From Clostridiales bacterium (GTDB lineage: Bacteria > Bacillota > Clostridia > Oscillospirales > Oscillospiraceae), in assembly GCA_003150485.1 (NCBI GenBank), contig QALX01000009.1, forward strand, positions 124,001 through 188,000: 64,000 bases of DNA, read 5' to 3'. Under the pieces are notes generated by a model that was not told the origin of the DNA, made no database searches, and saw only the letters and a program-made list of their open reading frames with translations. Every line of letters begins with the position of its first letter. Position 1 is the stretch's first letter. This document shows positions 18,320 to 26,508 of this stretch, in pieces. The translations under genes were made by a program, and so were the position numbers.

Positions 18320-19477
18320 TTATGCGTACATCTTCTTGATGATGTCCAGGCAGTCGGCCGGTTCCATCTTGCGGGGGTTGAAGGTCTGGAAGAATTCCTT
18401 GGAGCAGACGTCTGCCACTTCTTCGAACTTTGCTTCGTCATAAGCGTAGCTGTCCTTCAGAGCGGGCATCTTGCACTTGTTGTCCACGAAGTCCACCAGG
18501 AACTCTCTGACCTGAGTGCCGATCTGTTCGGGGGTGGCGTCGTCAGCGAACTTCAGGCCCATGGCTTCGCCGCACATCTTGACCAGACGGGGTGCGCCGG
18601 GAGCGTTGAATTCCATGATCCAGGGCAGGGTGTAGCCGCAGGCTGCGCCGTGAGGAATGTTGAAGTAGCCGCCCAGGGTCTGAGCGATGGAGTGACCGGC
18701 GCAGGTATGGCCGTAAACCAGCTGGAAGCCAGCTACGTTGGAAGCCACTGCCATCTTTTCGCGGGCCTCGATATCCTTGCCGTCAGCAACCGCGCGGGGC
18801 AGGAACTCAATGATGTCGCGGATGACCTGCTGACCAACCAGTTCCATGTAAGGAGTGGTCAGAGTGCCGATCATGGACTCGCAGGCGTGTGCCAGAGCGT
18901 CCAGGCCAGTGGCAGCGGTGAGCTTAGGAGGCATACCAACCAGCAGATCATAGTCCAGAATGCAGTAATCAGCATAGGCGCCGTTGGCAATGAAGTTCTG
19001 CTTGATGTGGTTCTCGTCGGAGAGGATGGAGCCGTCAGAGACTTCGGAGCCGGTGCCGGAGGTGGTGGGAACCATGATCAGGCCGCTGCCCACTTCGAAG
19101 GGCTTTGCGAAGTTGGCATACTGGATCAGGGGACCGGGGTTGAAGCGCAGGATGTTGATGCCCTTGGCGCAGTCCATGTTGGAGCCGCCGCCGACGCCGA
19201 TAATGAAGTCGCACTTTTCTGCCACGCAGATTTCATAACCCTTGTTGCAGGCAGCGATGGGCGGGTTGGGTTCGTTTTCATCGAAGATGACGTATTCCTT
19301 GCCGCCAGCCTTCAGTGCTGCTGCGATGGTGTCCACAACACCAGTGGCCATCATGCCGGGGTCGGCAACGATCAGTGCCTTCTTGCCGCCGATGTGGTCA
19401 GCCAGTTCACCCAGCTGGTTGATAGTGCCCTGTCCGCAGAGGACCTTGGTTTTCTGATAAAACTGGAAATTTAACAT
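18320..19477 (-). CDS. Iron-containing (group III) alcohol dehydrogenase
   Basis: A 385-residue NAD(P)-dependent dehydrogenase of the Fe-ADH family, which includes 4-hydroxybutyrate, 1,3-propanediol and butanol dehydrogenases. The nucleotide motif GVGGGSNMDCAKG is at about 94-106 and PTTSGTGSEV at about 138-147. The metal ligands are in GLDALAHACES and in GHTCAGHSIAQTLGGYFNIPHG. It is the first gene of the catabolic block, with GAGGAGGTAAAAG before the ATG, a consensus promoter and a long leader hairpin. With the CoA-acylating aldehyde dehydrogenase and CoA-transferase it forms an alcohol-to-acid or acid-to-alcohol route. 4-Hydroxybutyrate dehydrogenase is the favoured guess, not proven. Confidence 0.88.
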   Translation of the reverse strand: MLNFQFYQKTKVLCGQGTINQLGELADHIGGKKALIVADPGMMATGVVDTIAAALKAGGKEYVIFDENEPNPPIAACNKGYEICVAEKCDFIIGVGGGSNMDCAKGINILRFNPGPLIQYANFAKPFEVGSGLIMVPTTSGTGSEVSDGSILSDENHIKQNFIANGAYADYCILDYDLLVGMPPKLTAATGLDALAHACESMIGTLTTPYMELVGQQVIRDIIEFLPRAVADGKDIEAREKMAVASNVAGFQLVYGHTCAGHSIAQTLGGYFNIPHGAACGYTLPWIMEFNAPGAPRLVKMCGEAMGLKFADDATPEQIGTQVREFLVDFVDNKCKMPALKDSYAYDEAKFEEVADVCSKEFFQTFNPRKMEPADCLDIIKKMYA

Positions 19478-19520
19478 TTCTTTTACCTCCTCAGTTTTTA
19501 TGATGGGTTTGATTGTTTCT

Positions 19521-19559
19521 GCCTACTCCCGAAGGTGTTCGGAGTCCTCGGGAGTAGGC
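19521..19559 (-). promoter_or_regulatory. Leader hairpin upstream of the alcohol dehydrogenase gene
   Basis: GCCTACTCCCGA and TCGGGAGTAGGC form a perfect 12-bp stem in the 5' leader, 43 bases before the ATG. No T-tract follows, so attenuation is not evident. It may protect the mRNA or mark a regulator site. Confidence 0.5.
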
Positions 19560-19597
19560 TCCCCCAAGAAACAAACAGTCACGTTTGTCCTGCCCTA

Positions 19598-19626
19598 AAT
19601 ATACAAGCATGAATGTAAACTGTCAA
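19598..19626 (-). promoter_or_regulatory. Promoter of fermentation cluster 1
   Basis: TTGACA, 17 bases, TATATT on the minus strand, about 120 bases before the alcohol dehydrogenase ATG. The spacer from 19627 to the TetR terminator shows no other clear signal. Confidence 0.85.
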
Positions 19627-19808
19627 GAAGGAAATCGCGCTTTGTTGTCATTTTATTATTTATCGCCAAAACTCCTCCGTCCTTTTTAGTCATATTTCAC
19701 AAATTTCTGGTATTCCAGCGCTTTCGGCCTCACGTCGCCGATTTTTTACGTACCTACATGTATGTTTGTTACGTTTTTCACAATCGTCATATTGCCTAAA
19801 AAGGGTGC

Positions 19809-19840
19809 AAAAAAAGGAGAAAAGCATGTGCTTTTCTCCT
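19809..19840 (-). terminator. Terminator of the TetR gene
   Basis: GGAGAAAAGCA and TGCTTTTCTCC stem followed by seven T residues on the minus strand. It separates the regulator from the catabolic block. Confidence 0.88.
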
Positions 19841-19863
19841 AAAATCACCTTATTCGTATGAAA

Positions 19864-20508
19864 TCAGTTGATAATCCGTTCCAGCATCTTCTCCCAGCGC
19901 TCCGGCTGGGCCTCAAAAATCATGGATGCGGTAACTATTCCAGTATATTTGTAAACGTGCTCTTTGTCAAGTTTTATTCCAACCTGAATGTTTTTTGCAA
20001 GGAACATTCCCTCAAACATCAGGGAGAGCGTCGATGCAATGCACTCAGTTCCCTGGGGTGTCTTCCCGTGCATCCGCATAAAGACCTTGGTCTCTACGTC
20101 GATAAATTCCCACAGTCTGCGCTTAACCCCTTGGATTTTTTCCACCACATCGGCAAACTCCGGATTGGTGGAGGCAAAGTTCATGATCTTAAAGATAAAC
20201 TCCACATGAGGGTTGTCGTTCAGGGCGTACCAGAACATCTCCGCCAACCGGTCGGTATAGGTCAGCTCCGCGGGCAGTTTTTTCCCGTACTCGGTGATGT
20301 CGCCCCGCTCCAGGTTGTAATCCACCACGGCCCGGAACAGAGCCTTTTTATCTTCAAAGTGCCAGTAAATGGCACCTCGCGTCACGCCGGCGGCCTGCGC
20401 AATGGCAGCCAACGAGGTCTGTTCATAGCCGTTGTTGTAAAAGCAGTCAAACCCTGCTTTTAAAATGCGCTCCCGGGTAACCAGCATTTCTTCCTTTGTT
20501 TTTCTCAT
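19864..20508 (-). CDS. TetR/AcrR-family transcriptional regulator
   Basis: A 214-residue repressor-type protein. The helix-turn-helix lies at about residues 14-60: TRERILKAGFDCFYNNGYEQTSLAAIAQAAGVTRGAIYWHFEDKKALF in outline, with TSLAAIAQAAGV and GAIYWHF as the key parts. The C-terminal half (about 80-214) is a typical AcrR-like ligand domain. It lies immediately upstream of fermentation cluster 1 on the same strand but is separated by its own terminator, so it is a plausible local repressor of that cluster. The ligand is unknown. No clear promoter was found in the 480 bases upstream. Confidence 0.9.
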   Translation of the reverse strand: MRKTKEEMLVTRERILKAGFDCFYNNGYEQTSLAAIAQAAGVTRGAIYWHFEDKKALFRAVVDYNLERGDITEYGKKLPAELTYTDRLAEMFWYALNDNPHVEFIFKIMNFASTNPEFADVVEKIQGVKRRLWEFIDVETKVFMRMHGKTPQGTECIASTLSLMFEGMFLAKNIQVGIKLDKEHVYKYTGIVTASMIFEAQPERWEKMLERIIN

Positions 20509-20989
20509 AACTGATACGATCTCACTTTCCGCTTGGCTTTTGCCTGATTATGAAACCTGTTTGATAAAACCGCCTCCTGTGCCCCGCACCGCAGCAGTCC
20601 CGCGCACGCCAAATACCGCCAGCCGCATTTATCCGAAAAAGTATATTGACAAGACACATTTCCGAATTGTACAAGGCAATTCACAACAAAAAAGTTAAAA
20701 TAATCTCAAAAGAAACATCGCTTATTTTCTCTGCAATTATACACGCCCGAAGGTATAAATGTCAATATTTCCTTGTTGGCTTCGCTGCATTTTCAGACAT
20801 TTCATTGAATTCGCTCATTTTCCACCTCAAAAACTGTCTATTACAGAGAAATTCAGGCCGGTTTCCTTCCCACATCTCCGGTAGGTTTTCAAGAAAATCC
20901 CCTTTTTTTCCCGCGCTTTTCTCCCCTGTCCCACAAAGCAGAGTTCCCCTCCGAAAACAGCCTTCGCTCTCAGAGGGGACACAAAACAG
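20509..20989. other. Non-coding spacer of 481 bp
   Basis: AT-richer than its surroundings. I see no gene, tRNA or convincing terminator. The region must hold the TetR promoter and the 3' end of the glycan operon, but no hexamers stand out. A CCCCTC/GAGGGG dyad lies near 20945-20980 without a T-tract. Confidence 0.4.
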
Positions 20990-21355
20990 CTATAATCTGG
21001 AAATCGCAATGCCAAGTAGGATCATTCCCACACCGGCCACCTTCCGGCGGCTGGGCCGCTCCCGCAGGATGAGAAACCCGAACAGGAATACCCAGATAAA
21101 GCTGGTGGCGGTGATACAGGGCAGCACGGTCATGGGCACCTGCCGCAGGGCGATCTGGTTGCAGAACATGGACAGAAAGAGCAGTCCGTAGGAGACCACC
21201 ACCCGCCGGTTGAGGAATTTCCGCCAAAAACCCGCCTTGCCCACGGTGTCATCGGCGGAGCGTTTCAGCAAAATCTGCCCAGCGGTAGCCAGGAACACGG
21301 CCACAAAGGCGATGCCGTAACAGAACGCGGCGCTGGAAAAAAACTCAGAAGTCAT
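20990..21355 (-). CDS. Small EamA/SMR-type membrane protein, ArnF-like half of a flippase pair
   Basis: A 121-residue, four-helix protein of the small multidrug resistance/EamA superfamily. The first helix has FLATAGQILLKRS, and the third and fourth include QIALRQVPMTVLPCITATSFIWVFLFGFLILRE in outline. The A-x-x-GQ-x-LLK and ALRxxPM pattern resembles ArnE/ArnF, the heterodimer that flips undecaprenyl-phosphate-linked aminoarabinose (family knowledge). It overlaps the preceding SMR gene by 11 bases, so the two are made together and very likely form a heterodimer. It is the last gene of the surface-glycan operon. Drug efflux is the alternative, but the context argues for lipid-linked sugar transport. 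Confidence 0.8.
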   Translation of the reverse strand: MTSEFFSSAAFCYGIAFVAVFLATAGQILLKRSADDTVGKAGFWRKFLNRRVVVSYGLLFLSMFCNQIALRQVPMTVLPCITATSFIWVFLFGFLILRERPSRRKVAGVGMILLGIAISRL

Positions 21356-21704
21356 CGGACATGCTCACCACCATTCCCACAATAATCACCGCCATGCCGA
21401 TGATCTGCTTCAGCGTAATCACCTCGTCGAAGAACACCGCCGCCCAGATGAAAATCAGGGCATAGGTCAGTCCCTTCCGCAGATAGGCGGTGGTCAGAGG
21501 CAGCCGCTCCAGCAGCAGCTGCCAGGCCACGGCGTAGATGGCCATAATCACCAGCGCCAGCCCGAAAAACAGCAGATACATCGGGGAGAGGAAGGGATAC
21601 TGCCCCCCCACCTTCAGCACAGAGGAGGACAGACTCTCAAAGACGATGGCCACCAGGGCCATGGCGTAGAGATTCCGTTTGTTGTCGAGAAAACGATCCA
21701 GCAC
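21345..21704 (-). CDS. Small EamA/SMR-type membrane protein, ArnE-like half of a flippase pair
   Basis: A 119-residue, four-helix protein. Key text: FESLSSSVLKVGG in helix 1, YAVAWQLLLERLPLTTAYLRKG in helix 3, and DEVITLKQIIGMAVIIVGMVV in helix 4. The LPLTTAY and E/DxxTxxQxxG pattern is standard for SMR and ArnE-like proteins. The start codon appears to be GTG behind AGAGAGGAA, 18 bases after the adenylating-enzyme gene. Its 3' end overlaps the second SMR gene by 11 bases. In this operon the pair most likely moves a lipid-linked 4-aminosugar, or its acylated form, across the membrane. Confidence 0.8.
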   Translation of the reverse strand: MLDRFLDNKRNLYAMALVAIVFESLSSSVLKVGGQYPFLSPMYLLFFGLALVIMAIYAVAWQLLLERLPLTTAYLRKGLTYALIFIWAAVFFDEVITLKQIIGMAVIIVGMVVSMSDDF

Positions 21705-21722
21705 AGAGTTTCCTCTCTTTCT

Positions 21723-23066
21723 TTACCGGGCTGCGGACTCCGCTTCGGGGTCGGGCATATTGTTGACAATCATGCGGAGCTTTCCGTTGGGATCGCTGGG
21801 GATCTCCTCCATCCACTCGTAGACAAAACGGAACTCGTTGTTCAGGGCCGGGGCAAAGGCCGCGGTGTACTGCTTTTCGATCTCAGGCAGACTCAGGGGA
21901 CAGCTGGGGTCCTTCACCGCCTGGATGCGGATCTGGTCATAGCTCTCCTGGATAAACCGGCTCTGGACCACGCCCAGGCCCACGGCGTAGTTGACCACCA
22001 TTTCCAGGTTGCCCCACTCGGTGATCTTACCGTCTTTGTGGTGAATGACGTCGTTCATCCGGCCCCGGATGTTGGTAATCCGCCGCAGGCCGTCCACCAT
22101 CTCACCGTCCATCCGGTCACCGGTGACATAGTTAATCAGGGGGAAGTCCGTCTTAAACAGCGGGGTGACGATGGCCACGCCGCTGTCGCCGTAAGTCCCG
22201 TCGTCGTCCCGCAGGTTCACCACGTGGGTGTCGCTGTTCACCCGGAAGAAGTCCTCGCCGGGCAGGCGCACGGCGGAAGTGCCGGTTTCAGACAGGCCGT
22301 AGGCATTGATGAGCCCCGGGCCCAGCATCTCCTTTAGCAGCATTTCACTGCTGGGGTCCAGCATCTCGCTGATGGGGGAATACCACTTGGGCTTGTAGAG
22401 GTACATCTTGTTTCGCTTAGCGTACAGGCAGACCCGGACCAGGATATTTTTATGCATGTAGAGATAGTCCGGCTTGTACTCGTTGATCTCCTGGAGCAGC
22501 ACCTGGCTGGGCACCCGCTCCTTGATGGCGTCGGACATATCCTTCCACCGGCTGTCCACAATCTGCTGAGGCAGGCTCTTCTTGCCGCCGGTGGCCGTAT
22601 GGAGGCTGTTGGGCCGGTGGAGGCACTTGTGGACCCCGGGGATAAAGCCCGCCATCATAATCGAACGCATGAAGTTGGCCTTGATCCAGGCGTTCTCTTT
22701 GGGCGAGAAGGGGGTGCGCAGGGGGATGCCGGTACTGCCGCTGGTGGGCGAGACGTGCCAGTCCTGGTACTTTTCCGGGTTCTCATTCAGCTCCTGGTCG
22801 GCCCAGTCCCGCAGTTCCTCCTTGGTCAGCACCGGAAATTTCTTCAGATCATCGCCGCAGGTATAGTCCTCGGGCTTGGTGCCGGACTGCTCAAAGCGGG
22901 CCCGGTAAAAGGGGATTTCGTAGGCGATCTGCATCAGCTCCCGGACCTTCCGATCCTGAATGGCCTTGATCTTTTCCGGATGCTTGGGCACTTTTTTGTA
23001 AACCTTCATCAGGTCAGCGGGGAAATACCGCAGGTTTTCCCATTTTTTATCTGTGGCGTATGACAT
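21723..23066 (-). CDS. CapK/PaaK-type adenylate-forming enzyme
   Basis: A 447-residue ANL-superfamily protein of the phenylacetate-CoA-ligase/CapK branch, which activates a carboxylic acid as its acyl-adenylate. The P-loop is SPTSGSTGIPLRT at 106-118. NAYGLSETGTSAV and VTGDRMDGEM (adenine- and ribose-binding regions) and NIRGRMNDVIHHKDG follow. GAAGGAGAATG precedes the ATG. The gene lies between an ATP-grasp ligase and the small permease pair. CapK-like proteins recur in polysaccharide loci. Here it may supply an activated acid for N-acylation of the amino sugar, although no carrier protein is nearby. The acid is unknown. Confidence 0.85.
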   Translation of the reverse strand: MSYATDKKWENLRYFPADLMKVYKKVPKHPEKIKAIQDRKVRELMQIAYEIPFYRARFEQSGTKPEDYTCGDDLKKFPVLTKEELRDWADQELNENPEKYQDWHVSPTSGSTGIPLRTPFSPKENAWIKANFMRSIMMAGFIPGVHKCLHRPNSLHTATGGKKSLPQQIVDSRWKDMSDAIKERVPSQVLLQEINEYKPDYLYMHKNILVRVCLYAKRNKMYLYKPKWYSPISEMLDPSSEMLLKEMLGPGLINAYGLSETGTSAVRLPGEDFFRVNSDTHVVNLRDDDGTYGDSGVAIVTPLFKTDFPLINYVTGDRMDGEMVDGLRRITNIRGRMNDVIHHKDGKITEWGNLEMVVNYAVGLGVVQSRFIQESYDQIRIQAVKDPSCPLSLPEIEKQYTAAFAPALNNEFRFVYEWMEEIPSDPNGKLRMIVNNMPDPEAESAAR

Positions 23067-23134
23067 GTATTCATTCTCCTTCTACTGCGCTCCGGGGAGC
23101 GGCTGTTACTCCTCCCGGGACCGTTCGCCGGGCC

Positions 23135-24355
23135 TCAGGCCCAGATCAGCCCCTGGATTCCATCTTCCGTCTCCACCTGGACCTGGAGCAGGTTTTGCAC
23201 CCGTTCCATCCGCCGCTGGAGCTCCTCATGGCTGCCCGCCGAAAGGATCAGGGCCAGACGGGAGGTTTTATCTGTGTTGGCCTGGACTGTGTACCCGGGC
23301 CGCAGCCGGTCCAGCTGGTTCCGGTACACCCAGGGCAGGGCCTGGACCCGGGCCACGCCCCGGACTGACCGAACCGTTCCCACGGGGATAAAAAAGGCCA
23401 TATAGCCGCACACGCACTGCTGGGGCAGCAGCTCCGGCACTTCCGCACAGACGCCTTCGGCGATGTCCAGGAGGAAATCCTCAGTACACAGGCCGGTGGA
23501 CAGTTGAATCAGGTCGGAGGAGATGTAGACGCCGCCGCCCCGGGCCGCGGTCTCCATCAGGTAGATCTGGTCCCCGTCCATGATAAACTCGCTGTGGGTA
23601 ATCCCCTGCTTCAGACCGAAGCCGGTGATAATCCGGGTATTCAAGGCGCAGACCCGCTCCGCCAGCTCCGTCTCCGCCGTGGTGGGGAAAATGCGGGACT
23701 TGGCCGCAAAGGCGTCGGGCAGGTCGAAGTAGTGGGTGTCGCCGCAGATCAGATTGCGGAAGCTTCCACCCAGCGCCAGCCCCTCCACCACGAACTCCCG
23801 GCCGGTGGCGAAGCGCTCGATGATAACACCGCCGTCACTGGACCAGCGGCTGGTCTCCGGGTACTTCTGGGCCAGCTCCGACCAGCTGCCGCAGTGCTGG
23901 ACGCCCCGGCTGCCCTGGGTGTCCAATGGCTTGATAATCACCTCGCCGCCCAGCTCGGCGTAGTAGGCCGCCGCCTCCCGGAGGGAGTAGACGGTGCGAT
24001 TAGGCAGCTGCGGAATGCCCAGCTGGGCCATTTTTTCCCGCATCAGCCGTTTGTCGGTGAACAGGCAGCTGGTTTCGTAGCCGATGCCCGGCAGGCCCAG
24101 CTGTTCCGCCACGTAGGCCACCGTGCGCACCGCCACGTCTGTCTGGTCGGTGATGACGCCGCAGACCTCCAGCTCCCGGGCAAAGCGGAGAATTTCCGAC
24201 TGGTTCCGCACATCGGTGAGCAGGCTATGGGTCAGGTAGGGCTGGAACGCCGCCCCGATCTCCGGCGCCGCCAGAGCCACCTCGTAGCGCTGGGCAGCCC
24301 GCTGCACCAGCGGCAGCTGAAAGTCTCCCGCGCCGATGATCAATATGGTCTTCAT
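23135..24355 (-). CDS. ATP-grasp carboxylate-amine ligase
   Basis: A 406-residue ATP-grasp protein. The N-terminal pre-ATP-grasp domain starts MKTILIIGAGDFQLPLVQ. The ATP-binding core has EVIIKPLDTQGSRGV near 145-159, and the metal-binding strand is HSEFIMDGDQIYLMETAARGGG near 255-276 (E and N/R ligands). Such enzymes form an amide or peptide bond through an acyl-phosphate. Its start ATG overlaps the stop of the glycosyltransferase gene (4-base overlap). A longer in-frame start inside that gene is rejected. In this operon it may attach an amino acid or small acid to the 4-amino group of the sugar. The substrate is inferred only. Confidence 0.85.
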   Translation of the reverse strand: MKTILIIGAGDFQLPLVQRAAQRYEVALAAPEIGAAFQPYLTHSLLTDVRNQSEILRFARELEVCGVITDQTDVAVRTVAYVAEQLGLPGIGYETSCLFTDKRLMREKMAQLGIPQLPNRTVYSLREAAAYYAELGGEVIIKPLDTQGSRGVQHCGSWSELAQKYPETSRWSSDGGVIIERFATGREFVVEGLALGGSFRNLICGDTHYFDLPDAFAAKSRIFPTTAETELAERVCALNTRIITGFGLKQGITHSEFIMDGDQIYLMETAARGGGVYISSDLIQLSTGLCTEDFLLDIAEGVCAEVPELLPQQCVCGYMAFFIPVGTVRSVRGVARVQALPWVYRNQLDRLRPGYTVQANTDKTSRLALILSAGSHEELQRRMERVQNLLQVQVETEDGIQGLIWA

Positions 24356-25311
24356 AAAATCAGGTTTTCCTTTCTCTCCTCGTCCAGGTTCAGCGTCTCC
24401 CGCACCACAAACTGGGGGGAGTTGTTGAGGCTGATATAGATTCGCCCGACGTACTCGCCGATGAGCCCCAGCATCAACAGGATCATGCCGCCGATAAAGA
24501 GGATGACCGCCATCATAGAGCTGTAGCCCGCGGGCACGGAGGGGTTGAGCAGCTTGTGGATCACGATATAGACCACGTCGATGAGCCCCAGCAGGGCGCA
24601 GAGACTGCCGCAGGCCGTGGAGATCCGCAGCGGCTTGACCGAAAAGGCGGTGAAGCTGTTCATCCACAGGGCAAATGACTTTTTAAACGTGTAGTGGCCG
24701 GTGCCAATGGTGCGCTCCCGTTCCTCCATCTCCACGTTGACCACCCGGCTGGTGGATCGGAGCATCAGGCCGGAGATATAGGGGTACGGATTCCGGTACC
24801 GGGTCACCTCGTCCCGGACGAACCGGCGCATGGCGGAGAAGTTGGAGAACTTCAGCTCCTTATCTTTCCCCAGCAGCCAGTTGGACACCCGATCCTGAAC
24901 GCCGCTGCCGAAGTTTTTGAAGGCGCTCTGCTTTTTCTTCCGGTACTTGGCAATAGCCACGTCGTACTCGCCGCTCTCCAGGGGGGCCAGCAGGTCCCAC
25001 AGCCGCTCGGTAGGGCACTGAAGGTCGTCGTCGATGCAGACCACGTACTCGCCGCGGGTCACGTGGAACCCGGCCATCAGGGCGCAGTGTCGGCCGCCGT
25101 TTTTGGCCAGGTCCACCACCTTCACCTTGGGGTCCCGGGCGGCCTCCGCCCGGAGCACCTCCATGACCCGGTCCGGGGAACAGTCGTTGACCGCCACAAT
25201 CTCATAGTCGTAGTCCGGTCTCTGGGCCACGGTGGCCCGGATCTCCTCTATCACCAGGGCCACCGAGCCCTCGCTTGCGTAACAGGGTATGACAAAGCTG
25301 ATTGTTTTCAT
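24352..25311 (-). CDS. GT2 polyisoprenyl-phosphate glycosyltransferase, ArnC/GtrB/DPM1-like
   Basis: A 319-residue membrane-bound glycosyltransferase that transfers a sugar from a nucleotide donor to undecaprenyl phosphate on the inner face. The GT-A domain (1-225) has ISFVIPCYASEGSV, VNDCSPD and the acidic CIDDDLQCP at 92-100. Two C-terminal transmembrane helices lie at about 234-258 and 268-292, ending in MLGLIGEYVGRIYI, the classic ArnC/GtrB ending. The gene is 37 bases after the aminotransferase and overlaps the ATP-grasp gene. The expected donor is the dTDP-4-amino-4,6-dideoxyhexose made by RfbA, RfbB and the aminotransferase. Confidence 0.92.
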   Translation of the reverse strand: MKTISFVIPCYASEGSVALVIEEIRATVAQRPDYDYEIVAVNDCSPDRVMEVLRAEAARDPKVKVVDLAKNGGRHCALMAGFHVTRGEYVVCIDDDLQCPTERLWDLLAPLESGEYDVAIAKYRKKKQSAFKNFGSGVQDRVSNWLLGKDKELKFSNFSAMRRFVRDEVTRYRNPYPYISGLMLRSTSRVVNVEMEERERTIGTGHYTFKKSFALWMNSFTAFSVKPLRISTACGSLCALLGLIDVVYIVIHKLLNPSVPAGYSSMMAVILFIGGMILLMLGLIGEYVGRIYISLNNSPQFVVRETLNLDEERKENLIL

Positions 25312-25348
25312 ATCTTTCTCGTCTCGTTTTCCGAAAGGGGGCTGCCGC

Positions 25349-26488
25349 TCAGCCCTCTTCCCCGTAAAATTCCCTGACCGTCCGAATCACTGTCTGGCAG
25401 TCCTCCTCCGTCAGCCCATAGTACAGGGGCAGCCGGGTCAGCCGGTCGCTTTCTTTGGTAGTGTACACGTCCTCCCCGGAGAACCGGCCGAACCGCTGGC
25501 CCGCCGGCGCCGTGTGGAGGGGGATATAGTGGAACGAGGAGGTAATTCCCCGCTCCCGCAGGTAACTGATCAGCGCGGTGCGCTCCTCCAGATCCCTGCA
25601 CTTGACGTAGAACATGTGGGCGTTATGTCCGCATTCCCCCGGCACCGTGGGCAGCGTCAGCTTCCCCCGGTCCGCCAGGGGCTTCAATCCGGTATAGTAC
25701 CGCCCCCAGGTGGCCAGCCGGTCCCGGTTGATGGCCTCCGCCTCCTCCAGCTGGGGCAGCAGGTAGGCGGCGTTCAGCTCGCTGGGCAGGTAGCTGGAGC
25801 CGTAGTCCACCCAGGTGTACTTGTCGATCTGGCCCCGGAGGAATTTGCTGCGGTTGGTTCCCTTCTCCCGGATGATCTCCGCCCGCTCGATGTCCTCAGG
25901 GTGGTTGACCACCACGGCGCCGCCCTCACCCATGGTGTAGTTTTTGGTCTCGTGGAAGCTGTAGCAGCCCACGTCGCCGATGGTGCCCAGGGCCCGGCCC
26001 TTGTAGGTGCTCATGACCCCCTGGGCCGCGTCCTCCACTACCTTCAGGCTGTGGCGGCGGGCAATCTCCATAATCGTGTCCATCTCGCAGGCCACCCCGG
26101 CGTAGTGGACCACGCAGATGCAGACGGTTTTCTCCGTGATGGCTGCCTCGATCTTAGTCTCGTCAATGTTCATGGTGTCGGGGCGGATGTCCACATACAC
26201 TACTTTGGCCCCCCGCTGAACAAAGGCGTCGGCGGTGGACACAAAGGTAAAGGAGGGCAAAATCACTTCATCCCCCGCCTTCACGCCGCACAGCAGCGCC
26301 GCCAGCTCCAACGCGCTGGTGCAGGAGGTGGTCAGCAGCGCCTTGGGCGCGCCGGTCCACTGCTCCAGCCACTGGTGGCACTTCTGGGTAAAGGGCCCGT
26401 CACCGCACAGCTTGCGGTTGGCGATGGCCTGGGCCAGATACTCCGGCTCCCGGCCGGTTGCGGGGGGAATGTTGAACGGAATGCTCAT
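25349..26488 (-). CDS. wecE: dTDP-4-amino-4,6-dideoxygalactose transaminase (WecE/RffA-like)
   Basis: PLP-dependent DegT/DnrJ/EryC1/StrS sugar aminotransferase that turns dTDP-4-keto-6-deoxyglucose into dTDP-4-amino-4,6-dideoxygalactose. It has 379 residues. It begins IPFNIPPATGREPEYL, has LTTSCTSALELAALL for phosphate binding, and the PLP lysine is Lys182 in SFHETKNYTMGEGG. LPSFTFVSTADAFV, VVEDAAQ and the SSYLPSELNAAYLLPQLE region are also typical of WecE. The start at 26488 follows CAGGAGG; the longer in-frame ORF is rejected. It is placed 20 bases after the YfhO-like gene. It needs the product of rfbA-rfbB, found 13 kb away in this window. Confidence 0.92.
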   Translation of the reverse strand: MSIPFNIPPATGREPEYLAQAIANRKLCGDGPFTQKCHQWLEQWTGAPKALLTTSCTSALELAALLCGVKAGDEVILPSFTFVSTADAFVQRGAKVVYVDIRPDTMNIDETKIEAAITEKTVCICVVHYAGVACEMDTIMEIARRHSLKVVEDAAQGVMSTYKGRALGTIGDVGCYSFHETKNYTMGEGGAVVVNHPEDIERAEIIREKGTNRSKFLRGQIDKYTWVDYGSSYLPSELNAAYLLPQLEEAEAINRDRLATWGRYYTGLKPLADRGKLTLPTVPGECGHNAHMFYVKCRDLEERTALISYLRERGITSSFHYIPLHTAPAGQRFGRFSGEDVYTTKESDRLTRLPLYYGLTEEDCQTVIRTVREFYGEEG

Positions 26489-26508
26489 AACTTTTTCGGC
26501 CTCCTGAC

